A stretch of DNA of 16,428 nt from Clostridium sp. (GCA_018372555.1 JAHAIU010000049.1:1-16428); one strand, 5' to 3'. Positions 6,638 to 14,163 are shown, numbered from the stretch's first letter. Program-made: numbers and translations. Notes: generated from the sequence alone by a model not told the origin.

Positions 6638-8317
6638 ATGGAATTCAATATACTTATTGGAGGAAGTGCCGGTCAAGGCCTTGATACTGTAAGTACCTTT
6701 ATAGAAAAATCAATAAAAAAAGCAGGATTATATACTTTCTCTAATAAAGACTATATGTCAAGGGTTAGAGGAGGTCATAACTTTATTCAAATTAGATTTG
6801 GAGAAAGTTTAGTATATTCTCATAAAAATAAATTAGATTTAATATTAGCTTTAGATGAAAATACAATAATTTATCATAAAGATAGGTTAAAAGATGATGG
6901 GATAATAATAGCAGATAAAAGTATAAAAAGTGATGAAAATAAGGTGTTAAAGCTAGGACTTTTAGATGTTGCAAAATCTTTAGGCTTATCAAAGGCATTT
7001 ACTTCAGTTGCAGCTGGAGTAGTTTTAAAATACTTTTCAATAGATATAAAAGATACCTTTAATTATTTTAGTAATAAGCTTCCAGAGGATATAAAAAATA
7101 AAAATATAGAGGCAGTTAAATTAGGATATCATTTAATTAGGTCTAAATATAGTTTAAAAGGGAAGGATTTATCTAATCACTTATTAATAGATGGTAATAA
7201 TGCCATAGCATTAGGGGCACTAGCTGGTGGGTTAAACTTTTATTCTGCTTATCCTATGACACCTGCTACTAGTATAATGACTTATTTAGCAAAAAGACAA
7301 GTTGATACAAATATAGTAGTAGATCAAGCAGAAGATGAAATAGCTGCAATTAACTTTGCAATTGGAGCATCCTATGCTGGGGCTAGAGCAATGACAGGTA
7401 GCTCTGGTGGAGGAATATCACTTATGGTTGAAGCTTTTGGACTAGCAGGAATAACAGAAACACCAGTTGTAGTAGTTGATTCACAAAGACCAGGACCTGC
7501 TACAGGTCTTCCAACTAGAACTGAACAAAGTGATTTAAGCTTTCTTTTAACTGCTGCACAAGGTGAATTTCCAAGGGCAGTAATTAGTGTTAGAAATGCA
7601 GAAGATGCTTTTTATAAAACTGTAAAGGCCTTGAATTTGGCAGATAAATATCAAACATTAGTAATATTATTAACAGATCAATATTTAGCTGATTCTACTG
7701 TTATCATACCTAAGTATGATTTAAGTAAGGTTAAAATAGAAAGTTATATAGATGATGGTAATGATTTATTAGATGGAGAAGAGTATAAGAGATATAAAAT
7801 TACTAGCAATGGAATTTCTAAAAGAATGATACCAGGAAATAATAAAGGACAAACAGTATTAGTAGATAGTGACGAGCATACAGAGGAAGCACATATCACT
7901 GAGGAAGCTGAAGTGAGAAATGCCCAAATGGAAAAGAGAATGAAAAAATTAAATTTACTTAAAGAAGAAATGGAAGAACCTGAACTTATTGGAAGTGAAG
8001 ACTTTGAAGTTTTATTAGTAGGTTTTGGTTCCACTTATGGGGCATTGAAAGACGCTATTGAAGAGTTAAATAAAAAATCTAAAAAAGTATCAGCTTTAAG
8101 TTTTGGAGATTTATATCCATTACCTGAAAAGAGTTTAAGAAAATACTATTCAAAGACAAAGAAGATAATAAATGTAGAACAAAACTATCTAGGACAGCTT
8201 GGAAAGTTAATAACCCAAGAAACAGGAATATTAATGAATGGTAGTATTTTAAAATATGATGGAAGACAATTAAATGGAGAAGATATCATAGATGCTTTAG
8301 AGAAGGAGGGGGTTTAA
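6638..8317 (+). CDS. korA: 2-oxoacid:ferredoxin oxidoreductase, fused gamma-alpha subunit
   Basis: This is the larger subunit of a two-subunit enzyme that oxidatively decarboxylates a 2-oxoacid (2-oxoglutarate or similar) with CoA and passes electrons to ferredoxin, or runs in reverse. Residues 1 to about 165 are the gamma domain (GGSAGQGLDT, then YMSRVRGGHN). Residues about 180-559 are the alpha (pyrimidine-binding) domain, with GNNAIALGALAGG and the substrate-side motif YPMTPATSIM. The length, 559 aa, is normal for the fused KorA type. The gene starts after GGGAGGT only 28 bases behind the propeller gene and overlaps korB by one base (TAATG). Substrate choice between 2-oxoglutarate, pyruvate and branched 2-oxoacids cannot be read with confidence, so the symbol is by family. 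The distinctive point is its place at the end of a putative spore-structure operon. Confidence 0.93.
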   Translation: MEFNILIGGSAGQGLDTVSTFIEKSIKKAGLYTFSNKDYMSRVRGGHNFIQIRFGESLVYSHKNKLDLILALDENTIIYHKDRLKDDGIIIADKSIKSDENKVLKLGLLDVAKSLGLSKAFTSVAAGVVLKYFSIDIKDTFNYFSNKLPEDIKNKNIEAVKLGYHLIRSKYSLKGKDLSNHLLIDGNNAIALGALAGGLNFYSAYPMTPATSIMTYLAKRQVDTNIVVDQAEDEIAAINFAIGASYAGARAMTGSSGGGISLMVEAFGLAGITETPVVVVDSQRPGPATGLPTRTEQSDLSFLLTAAQGEFPRAVISVRNAEDAFYKTVKALNLADKYQTLVILLTDQYLADSTVIIPKYDLSKVKIESYIDDGNDLLDGEEYKRYKITSNGISKRMIPGNNKGQTVLVDSDEHTEEAHITEEAEVRNAQMEKRMKKLNLLKEEMEEPELIGSEDFEVLLVGFGSTYGALKDAIEELNKKSKKVSALSFGDLYPLPEKSLRKYYSKTKKIINVEQNYLGQLGKLITQETGILMNGSILKYDGRQLNGEDIIDALEKEGV

Positions 8318-9186
8318 TGCTAGACTTAAATTTATATAAAAGTAATGATGAAAATGCTTGGTGCCCTGGATGTGGAAACTTTGGGATTTTAATTGCTCTT
8401 AAAGAAGCGTTAGCAGAGCTTTCATTAAAGCCAGAAGATATTGTGATGGTTTCAGGAATAGGTCAAGCTGCTAAAACCCCCCATTATATTAGGGCTAATG
8501 GATTTAATGGATTGCATGGAAGAGCATTGCCGCCAGCCCAAGCTATAAAGATGGTAAATAAGAATTTAAAAGTTATAGTTACTAGTGGCGATGGAGATTC
8601 CTATGGGGAAGGTGGAAATCATTTTATTCATTGTATAAGAAGAAATGTAGATATGCTTCATATGGTTCACAATAATCAAATTTATGGATTAACAAAAGGT
8701 CAAGGTTCTCCAACTACAGGAAAGGGGCATGTTACATCAATGCAATTTGAGGGAGTATATGTAGAACCTTTAAATCCTATAGCTCTTGCAATTAGTGCTG
8801 GTGCTACCTTTGTTGCTAGAAGTTTTTCAGGTGATAAAGTACATTTAAAAGAAATGATTAAAGCTGCAATAAATCATAAAGGATATGCTTTATTAGATGT
8901 AATGCAACCTTGTGTAGTTTTTAATAAGATTAATACTTTTAAATGGTATAAGGACAGAATATATAAATTAGATGATAACTATGATTCTAGTAGTAAATTT
9001 AATGCTTTAGAAAAGGCAGAAGAATTCGGTGATGAAGGTATTCCTATAGGGATTATATATGAAGATAAAACAAAGAAAAGCTATGATGAGCTTCATCCAG
9101 TATTAAACTCAGGGCTTAATTTAATAGATAGAAAATGGGAGCCTAAGGATACTGAAAAATTAATAGATGAATTCTTATTTAATTAA
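8317..9186 (+). CDS. korB: 2-oxoacid:ferredoxin oxidoreductase, TPP-binding beta subunit
   Basis: This is the partner of korA and carries thiamine diphosphate and one [4Fe-4S] cluster. WCPGCGNFG gives Cys16 and Cys19. SGDGDSYGEGGNHFIH followed by NNQIYGLTKGQ is the TPP/Mg motif, and QPCVVFNK gives Cys199, another expected cluster ligand. In structurally studied archaeal relatives a fourth cysteine lies in a GIGC motif; here that site reads GIGQ (Gln50). An additional cysteine occurs at residue 106 (HFIHC). The clostridial branch may commonly have Gln here, so this is not by itself evidence of lost activity. The length of 289 aa is normal. The start overlaps the korA stop by one base, with GAAGGAGGGGG inside korA. 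No separate delta (ferredoxin) subunit follows; a hairpin terminator comes next. Confidence 0.93.
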   Translation: MLDLNLYKSNDENAWCPGCGNFGILIALKEALAELSLKPEDIVMVSGIGQAAKTPHYIRANGFNGLHGRALPPAQAIKMVNKNLKVIVTSGDGDSYGEGGNHFIHCIRRNVDMLHMVHNNQIYGLTKGQGSPTTGKGHVTSMQFEGVYVEPLNPIALAISAGATFVARSFSGDKVHLKEMIKAAINHKGYALLDVMQPCVVFNKINTFKWYKDRIYKLDDNYDSSSKFNALEKAEEFGDEGIPIGIIYEDKTKKSYDELHPVLNSGLNLIDRKWEPKDTEKLIDEFLFN

Positions 9187-9200
9187 GAATTAAAAATATA

Positions 9201-9241
9201 GGGGTAGATATTCCAATTTGAGAATATCTATCTCTTTTTTA
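9201..9241 (+). terminator. Rho-independent terminator after korB
   Basis: The stem has a 9-bp perfect core (TAGATATTC 9205-9213 with GAATATCTA 9222-9230), extended to 13 bp with G-C and G-T pairs, an 8-base loop and a TTTTTT run. It starts 14 bases after the korB stop and closes the operon. Confidence 0.9.
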
Positions 9242-9280
9242 TTCTTTAAGAAATTATAATTTTTAAAAGCTGAGAATAAC

Positions 9281-9325
9281 TTTAATTATTAGTTGAAATA
9301 CATAGCATAGTAGATTTTTTATAAA
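9281..9325 (+). repeat. Short intergenic repeat, copy 2, inside a nested inverted repeat
   Basis: This matches 3714-3759. It is embedded in an imperfect nested palindrome at 9272-9357. The outer arms are GAGAATAACTTT (9272-9283) and AAAGTTATCTC (9347-9357), with a one-base bulge. The inner arms are 9310-9325 and 9331-9344 (GTAG...TATAAA / TTTATA...CTAC), with a two-base bulge. It lies directly upstream of the CRP/FNR-like site of the rhodanese gene. Confidence 0.5.
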
Positions 9326-9358
9326 AATAATTTATAAAAACTACAAAAAGTTATCTCT

Positions 9359-9400
9359 TGTGATTAAGTCACATAACTATTTAAGAAAATAGGGTACAAT
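9359..9400 (+). promoter_or_regulatory. Rhodanese promoter with CRP/FNR-like palindrome at about -41
   Basis: TGTGA-TTAAG-TCACA at 9359-9373 is a dyad with five-base arms, centred at 9366. A -10 candidate TACAAT is at 9395-9400, giving a start near 9407 and placing the dyad centre at about -41. That is the class II activator position used by CRP/FNR-family proteins. No good -35 hexamer is present, as expected for an activator-dependent promoter. The five-base centre is one base shorter than the classical CRP site, so the regulator is unknown. Confidence 0.5.
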
Positions 9401-9436
9401 TAATATAAGTTAAAAATTAATTTAGGAGATGATAAG

Positions 9437-9757
9437 ATGTTTGGTTTATTTAATAAAAACTCAGCAAAAGTTATAAATGTAAATGATATTGATAATTTAA
9501 TAGGAAAAATTGATTTAATAGATATTAGAGAGCCATTTGAATATAGAGGAGGAAGTATAAAAACAGCTAAGAACATTCCAATGGGACAGCTTTTAGAAGA
9601 GCCAAATAAGTACTTAGAAAAAAATAAAGAATACCATATTGTTTGTCAATCTGGAGGTAGAAGTCAAAGAGCTTGTAGCAAATTAACAGGCTTAGGATTT
9701 GATGTAGTAAATGTTGCAGGTGGAGTTGGTTCATATGCAGGAAGTAAGAGAAAATAG
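9437..9757 (+). CDS. Single-domain rhodanese-like sulfurtransferase (106 aa)
   Basis: This is a cytoplasmic one-domain rhodanese. It has the DIREPFEYRGGSIKTAKNIPM element (residues 29-49) and the active-site loop CQSGGRS with the persulfide-forming Cys70. Such proteins move sulfane sulfur from thiosulfate, glutathione persulfide or other persulfides to thiol acceptors. The six-residue active loop is of rhodanese type rather than the longer Cdc25/arsenate type. The length matches single-domain members. The start has AGGAG about nine bases upstream. The gene has its own promoter region with a CRP/FNR-like site, and a terminator directly follows the stop, so it is probably monocistronic. The next gene also carries a rhodanese domain, which suggests a shared role in persulfide handling. 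Confidence 0.92.
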   Translation: MFGLFNKNSAKVINVNDIDNLIGKIDLIDIREPFEYRGGSIKTAKNIPMGQLLEEPNKYLEKNKEYHIVCQSGGRSQRACSKLTGLGFDVVNVAGGVGSYAGSKRK

Positions 9758-9760
9758 CAG

Positions 9761-9786
9761 AAAAAGATAACCAAAGTTATCTTTTT
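9761..9786 (+). terminator. Terminator after the rhodanese gene
   Basis: An 11-bp perfect stem (AAAAAGATAAC 9761-9771 with its complement 9776-9786) has a CAAA loop and ends in TTTTT. It starts three bases after the stop codon. Confidence 0.88.
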
Positions 9787-9882
9787 AATGAAGAATGAAA
9801 AATTAAGAATGAAGAATGTAGGAGAAAACTCCTGACAGAGTTTTTTTAGTTAAGATTATTTGTAATTGTTAATTATTAATTG
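9787..9882. repeat. Dispersed A-rich intergenic repeat, copy A
   Basis: The left half is made of AATGAAGAATGAAAAATTAAG-type units. The centre holds a small AGGAG/CTCCT hairpin and ACAGAGTTT. The right half is T-rich (AATTGTTAATTATTAATTG) and roughly complementary to the left. Related strings occur at 11624-11640 and 14164-14225. It resembles small palindromic intergenic repeats of clostridia, though I cannot name a family. It fills most of the space between the rhodanese terminator and the next gene. Confidence 0.55.
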
Positions 9883-9897
9883 AAAAGGATGGTTTAA

Positions 9898-11595
9898 ATG
9901 AAAAAAATATTAATAGTAGGTGGAGTAGCTGGTGGAGCTTCAGCAGCAGCTAGATTAAGAAGACTTAGTGAAGAAGATCAAATAATAATGTTTGAAAAGG
10001 GGCCTCATGTATCATTTTCAAACTGTGCTCTTCCATATCATTTAAGTGGAGTAATAGAAGAGGCTGATAAACTTGTACTTATGAGTCCTGAAAAGTTTAA
10101 GGCACAATATAATATTGAAGCTAGAGTAAGTAGTGAAGTTCTTTCTATAGATAGAAAAAATAAAGAAATAGAAGTAAAGAACTATTTAACTGGGGATATC
10201 TATAGAGAAAGCTATGATAAGTTAATTTTATCTCCAGGAGCAAAACCAATAGTACCTAATATACCAGGAATAGATAAGGTTAATGTATTCACTATTAGAA
10301 ATGTTGTAGATATAGATAAATTAAATAGATATGTTAAAGAACTTGAAGCAAAGGATATAGCTGTAATTGGTGGTGGATTTATTGGAGTTGAAGCTGCTGA
10401 AAACTTAAGAGAAGCTGGATATAATGTTTCCTTAATTGAAGCTATGGATCAAATATTAAAACCTTTTGATTATGATATGGCTCAAATTCTACATAAGGAA
10501 ATGTACGATAAGGGAATTAACTTAATAGTAGGAGATAAGGTAGAAAACTTTGAAGAAAATAAAGTAGTTTTAAATTCAGGAAAGAAAATTACAGCTAAGG
10601 CTGTAGTTATGGCTATTGGAGTTTTGCCTGAAATAACTTTAGCTAAGGAAGCAGGCCTTGAAATTGCACAAACAGGTGCTATTAAAGTAGATAGCAATTA
10701 TAAAACTAGTGATAATGATATTTATGCAGTTGGAGATGTTATTGAAGTTTATAATGCATTAACTCATTCCATGACAAAGCTATCACTAGCTGGACCAGCT
10801 CTTAAGCAAGCAAGGTCAGTTGCAGATCATATTAATGGAAAAAGAGGTATTAACAAAGGTTATATTGGTTCTTCAGCTATTAAGGTATTCGATTTTAATG
10901 CAGCATCAACTGGCTTAAATGAAGGATTAATTAAAGCTTTAAATATGAATATAAATTATGATATTGTAAGATTAATTACTAATGATAAAGTAGGTATTAT
11001 GCCAGATGCAAATCCACTTCATTTTAAATTAATATATGAAGTTCCAACAGGAAAAGTTTTAGGGGCTCAAGCTATAGGTAAGGGTGATGTAACTAAGAGA
11101 GTAGATATAATAGCTACAGTTATTAAATTAGGTGGGACAGTAGAAGATTTAAAAGATTTAGAATTAAGTTATGCTCCACCATTTAGTACAGCAAAAGATG
11201 TTGTAAATTATGCTGGATATATAGCATCAAATCTTTTAGAAGGAGACTTTAAACAAGTTAATGTAGATAAGGTAAGAGAATTAGCTGAAGATAATGCTTA
11301 TATAGTAGATGTAAGAGAAGTTAGGGAATTTGAAAATGGACATATTAAAGGAGCTAAGAATATTCCATTAAGTGAGTTTAGAGATAGAGTAAATGAAATA
11401 CCAAAGGATGTTCCAGTTTACTTACATTGTAGAACAGGACAAAGAAGTTATAATGCTACATTAGTACTTCAAAACCTTGGATACAATAATGTGTATAATA
11501 TAACAGGAAGTTTCTTAGGTTTATCTTACTATGAATATTATAATGATATATCAACAGGAAGAGAACCAATAGTAACTAAGTATAATTTTAAATAA
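9898..11595 (+). CDS. CoA-disulfide reductase-like flavoenzyme with C-terminal rhodanese domain
   Basis: Residues 1 to about 450 form a pyridine nucleotide-disulfide oxidoreductase of the single-cysteine CoA-disulfide reductase/persulfide reductase type. VGGVAGGASAAARLRR (7-22) binds FAD and SFSNCALPY carries the redox Cys43. VIGGGFIGVEAAENL binds NAD(P)H, and YAVGDVIE is the second FAD motif. Residues about 465-560 are a rhodanese domain with DVREVREFENGHIKGAKNIP and the active loop CRTGQRS (Cys511). Fusions of this kind reduce CoA disulfide, CoA persulfide or polysulfide, and the rhodanese domain delivers or accepts sulfane sulfur. The length of 565 aa is normal for the fusion. A modest AAGGATGG precedes the start. 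It stands alone in its transcription unit, downstream of another rhodanese gene; no dedicated promoter is clear because a repeat occupies the upstream region. Confidence 0.93.
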   Translation: MKKILIVGGVAGGASAAARLRRLSEEDQIIMFEKGPHVSFSNCALPYHLSGVIEEADKLVLMSPEKFKAQYNIEARVSSEVLSIDRKNKEIEVKNYLTGDIYRESYDKLILSPGAKPIVPNIPGIDKVNVFTIRNVVDIDKLNRYVKELEAKDIAVIGGGFIGVEAAENLREAGYNVSLIEAMDQILKPFDYDMAQILHKEMYDKGINLIVGDKVENFEENKVVLNSGKKITAKAVVMAIGVLPEITLAKEAGLEIAQTGAIKVDSNYKTSDNDIYAVGDVIEVYNALTHSMTKLSLAGPALKQARSVADHINGKRGINKGYIGSSAIKVFDFNAASTGLNEGLIKALNMNINYDIVRLITNDKVGIMPDANPLHFKLIYEVPTGKVLGAQAIGKGDVTKRVDIIATVIKLGGTVEDLKDLELSYAPPFSTAKDVVNYAGYIASNLLEGDFKQVNVDKVRELAEDNAYIVDVREVREFENGHIKGAKNIPLSEFRDRVNEIPKDVPVYLHCRTGQRSYNATLVLQNLGYNNVYNITGSFLGLSYYEYYNDISTGREPIVTKYNFK

Positions 11596-11610
11596 ATATA
11601 AAGTGCTTAT

Positions 11611-11689
11611 GGTGCTGTCACACAATGAAAAATTAAGAATGCATAATGGAAAATTAACTTCTTAATTTGGGATGTTTATGCGACAGCCC
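11611..11689. repeat. Nested inverted repeat: old hairpin apparently interrupted by repeat copy B
   Basis: The outer arms GGTGCTGTC (11611-11619) and GACAGCCC (11682-11689) pair with one bulge. Inside are perfect 10-bp arms AAATTAAGAA (11630-11639) and TTCTTAATTT (11659-11668). The left inner arm belongs to the string AATGAAAAATTAAGAAT (11624-11640), also found in the repeat at 9787-9882. The layout suggests a short repeat sitting in the loop of an older terminator-like hairpin. Confidence 0.55.
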
Positions 11690-11704
11690 AAAGTATATAA
11701 AATA

Positions 11705-11746
11705 AAAAAGTGTTGTTGAACTACTATTTTAGTGAGACAACTTTTT
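11705..11746 (+). terminator. Probable terminator between flavoenzyme and SDR genes
   Basis: AAAAAG plus TTGT (11705-11716, two-base bulge) pairs with ACAACTTTTT (11737-11746), with a small inner ACTA/TAGT pairing. It ends in a T run. It is weaker than the other hairpins here because of the bulge. Confidence 0.5.
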
Positions 11747-11775
11747 CTATAAAAATAAATGGATAATAGTTATTG

Positions 11776-11781
11776 TATAAT
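11776..11781 (+). promoter_or_regulatory. -10 candidate for the SDR gene
   Basis: A perfect TATAAT lies 45 bases before the start codon at 11827. No TTGACA-like -35 is seen at 17 bases, so the call is weak. Confidence 0.35.
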
Positions 11782-11826
11782 AATTATTAAATTACAATTT
11801 TAGATTTAAATAAGGAGGATTTATTA

Positions 11827-12561
11827 ATGAAACGTTTAGAAAATAAAGTAGCGATTATTACAGGGGGAGCACGAGGCATGGGGGCATCTCATGTAAGATT
11901 ATTTGTAAGTGAAGGTGCAAAAGTTGTTTTCACAGACTTAAATGAAGAGGATGGTAGAATATTAGAAAAAGAAATGGGTGGTAATGCAAGATTTATTAAA
12001 CATGATGTTACCAATGCTGAAGGATGGGATAAAGTTATAGAAGAAACTGAAGAAATATTTGGATCAGTTAATATTTTAGTGAACAATGCTGGTATATCTA
12101 TGAATAAATCTATTTTACAAATTACTGAAGCAGAATACAGAAAAATTGTAGATATAAATCAGATATCTGTTTTTCTTGGAATTAAAGCAGTAGCTCCTTC
12201 GATGAAAAAAGCAGGAACTGCTTCAATAATAAATATTTCATCTATAAATGGGATAGTAGGTGGAGCAATTGGTTATACAGATACTAAGTTTGCAGTTCGT
12301 GGAATGACAAAGGCAGCAGCACTTCAATTATCACCATTTGGAATAAGGGTTAACTCAGTGCATCCAGGAATAATAGAAACACCAATGGTTATTGAAGGAG
12401 ACTCATATGAAGCAATTAAGCAGCTTTCTAATCAAATTCCAATGAGGAGAATAGCTAAACCTGAAGAAGTTTCAAATTTAGTTCTTTATCTTGCTTCAGA
12501 TGAATCAAGATATTCAACAGGAGCTGAATTCATTGTAGATGGTGGATTAACTGCAATGTAG
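11827..12561 (+). CDS. Classical short-chain dehydrogenase/reductase (244 aa)
   Basis: This is a one-domain Rossmann-fold oxidoreductase. TGGARGMG (12-19) binds the dinucleotide, and Asp37 at the end of the second strand favours NAD(H) over NADP(H). NNAG is present. The catalytic set reads Ser139 in NISS, Tyr150 and Lys154 in YTDTK, and HPGIIETPM follows. The C-terminal YSTGAEFIVDGG is typical. The overall pattern recalls secondary-alcohol or 3alpha/20beta-hydroxysteroid dehydrogenase members as well as FabG-like proteins, so the substrate is undecided. The Ser-Tyr spacing is 11 residues, against about 13 in the common FabG-type loop, so the active-site loop looks two residues shorter. AAGGAGG precedes the start. 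The gene is alone, with hairpins on both sides. Confidence 0.92.
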   Translation: MKRLENKVAIITGGARGMGASHVRLFVSEGAKVVFTDLNEEDGRILEKEMGGNARFIKHDVTNAEGWDKVIEETEEIFGSVNILVNNAGISMNKSILQITEAEYRKIVDINQISVFLGIKAVAPSMKKAGTASIINISSINGIVGGAIGYTDTKFAVRGMTKAAALQLSPFGIRVNSVHPGIIETPMVIEGDSYEAIKQLSNQIPMRRIAKPEEVSNLVLYLASDESRYSTGAEFIVDGGLTAM

Positions 12562-12664
12562 ATTAAGTTCAGGATATCTAGAGATTATGTAGTTATTTAC
12601 TATAAAAAGTTCATATAATTTATATATTTAATTTTCTTTTAGGAAATATGAATTGATAGATAAG

Positions 12665-12703
12665 ATAAACAAATTATTAAATAATAAAAAATAATTTGTT
12701 TAT
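12665..12703 (+). terminator. AT-rich hairpin after the SDR gene
   Basis: A perfect 14-bp stem (12665-12678 with 12690-12703) has an 11-base loop. It is followed by AAAAATTTTAAAT rather than a clean T run, so it may be structural or a weak terminator. In the 12562-12927 gap I see this hairpin, the next one, the pepT promoter and a repeated TGTATAA string in the pepT leader. Confidence 0.5.
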
Positions 12704-12725
12704 AAAAATTTTAAATAAAATAAAC

Positions 12726-12761
12726 AAGAAAAGCTTAGTGTTACATAACTAGGCTTTTCTT
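12726..12761. terminator. Terminator hairpin between SDR gene and pepT
   Basis: The stem has 14 bp (AAGAAAAGCTTAGT 12726-12739 with ACTAGGCTTTTCTT 12748-12761, one T-G wobble) and an 8-base loop. The T-rich right arm and A-rich left arm allow it to act in either direction. Confidence 0.75.
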
Positions 12762-12828
12762 AAATGGATCAACTTAATATATATTTTATGTTTTTAATAA
12801 TTATTTATACAATTATTTCATATTAATG

Positions 12829-12837
12829 TGGTAAAAT
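12829..12837 (+). promoter_or_regulatory. Extended -10 promoter for pepT
   Basis: TG at 12829-12830, one base, then TAAAAT at 12832-12837 forms an extended -10 without a clear -35. The leader to the ATG at 12928 would be about 85 bases. It contains three TGTATAA strings and a TTATTAC/GTAATAA pairing of unknown meaning. Confidence 0.5.
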
Positions 12838-12927
12838 ATAGTGTATAAGATATGTAAGTATTATTACTGTATAAGTATATTATTTGTATAAAAGTAATAA
12901 AACAATATAAGAATGGAGAGTGACATT

Positions 12928-14160
12928 ATGAAAAAGGTAGAAGAAAGATTTTTAGAATATGTAAAAATAAATACAAAATCAGATGAAACAACTAGAGTAA
13001 CTCCAAGTACTAAGGGACAATTAGTATTAGCTGAGAAGTTATGTAGTGAATTAAAGGAATTAGGATTAAAAGATGCAAGAATAAGTGAGTTTGGATATGT
13101 TTATGCTACATTAGAGAAAAATTGCAATAAAGATATACCTACAATTGGATTTATAGCTCATATGGATACAGCACCAGATTATAGTGGAGAAAATGTTAAT
13201 CCTCAAATAGTAGAAAATTATGATGGAGGAGATATTAAATTAAATGATTCAGAAGTATTATCTCCAAAGTTTTCACCAGAATTAAAGCTATATATGGGTC
13301 AAAGATTAATTACTACAGATGGAACTACACTTTTAGGTGCAGACGATAAGGCAGGACTTGCTGAAATAATGACAGCAGTTGAATACTTAATTAATCATCC
13401 AGAAATAGAGCATGGAGATATAAAAATAGGGTTTACTCCTGATGAAGAAATTGGTGAAGGTGCTGATCACTTCGACGTTGAAGGCTTCGGAGCAGACTTT
13501 GCTTATACTATGGATGGAGGAAGAATAGGTGAACTTGAATTTGAAAACTTTAATGCAGCAGGATTAAAAGTTAAAATCAAAGGAGTTAATGTTCATCCAG
13601 GCTATGCTAAAGATAAGATGTTAAATTCTATAATGGTGGCTAATGAATTCATAAATAGTCTTCCATTAGATGAAGTTCCTGAAAAGACAGAAAAGTATGA
13701 AGGATTTTATCACTTAACAGATATTGAAGCAACTGTTGAAAATACTACTTTAAGCTATATTATTAGAGACTTCTTTACAGAGACTTTTGAAGCAAGAAAA
13801 AATAAGATAAGAGAAATTGAAAAAGAATTAAATAAAAAGTATGGAGAAGGTACAGTAGTAGCTGAAATTAAAGACCAATATAATAATATGAAGGAAAAAA
13901 TAGAACCTGTAATGCATATAATTGAAAATGCAAAAGAAGCAATGATTGAAGCTAATGTAATTCCTAATATTAGACCAATAAGAGGAGGAACTGATGGAGC
14001 TAGATTATCATTTATGGGACTTCCAACTCCTAATATTTTTGCAGGTGGAGAAAACTTCCATGGTAAGTATGAGTATGTACCAGTTGAATCTTTAGAAAAA
14101 GCTGTAGGAGTTATAGTTAACATTGTAAAAAGATACAGTAAGAGTGCTAGTGCACAATAA
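12928..14160 (+). CDS. pepT: Peptidase T (tripeptide aminopeptidase)
   Basis: This is a cytoplasmic di-zinc M20-family aminopeptidase that removes the N-terminal residue from tripeptides. The zinc-site motifs are in the expected order: AHMDTAPD with His78 and Asp80, GADDKAG with Asp140, TPDEEIGEGAD, YTMDGG, NVHPGYAKDKM, and GGTDGARLSFMGLPTPNIFAGG then FHGKYEYVP. From the chosen start the protein has 410 residues, matching the family, and His78/Asp140 fall at the positions known in the E. coli enzyme. An in-frame ATG at 12913 lies upstream, but the GGAG at 12915-12918 is correctly spaced for the ATG at 12928 and would be inside the longer frame, so 12928 is preferred. It is monocistronic with its own promoter and terminator. 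Its likely role is peptide nutrient recycling. Confidence 0.96.
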   Translation: MKKVEERFLEYVKINTKSDETTRVTPSTKGQLVLAEKLCSELKELGLKDARISEFGYVYATLEKNCNKDIPTIGFIAHMDTAPDYSGENVNPQIVENYDGGDIKLNDSEVLSPKFSPELKLYMGQRLITTDGTTLLGADDKAGLAEIMTAVEYLINHPEIEHGDIKIGFTPDEEIGEGADHFDVEGFGADFAYTMDGGRIGELEFENFNAAGLKVKIKGVNVHPGYAKDKMLNSIMVANEFINSLPLDEVPEKTEKYEGFYHLTDIEATVENTTLSYIIRDFFTETFEARKNKIREIEKELNKKYGEGTVVAEIKDQYNNMKEKIEPVMHIIENAKEAMIEANVIPNIRPIRGGTDGARLSFMGLPTPNIFAGGENFHGKYEYVPVESLEKAVGVIVNIVKRYSKSASAQ

Positions 14161-14163
14161 AAA

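Noticed and set aside
12838..12912. Riboswitch in the pepT leader
   Set aside because: Only short AT-rich repeats and a 7-bp pairing are visible; nothing matches a known riboswitch core.
13755..14123. 122-codon open frame on the minus strand inside pepT
   Set aside because: It is fully antisense to a well-conserved enzyme, with Ser/Ile-rich shadow-like composition and no ribosome site considered convincing.
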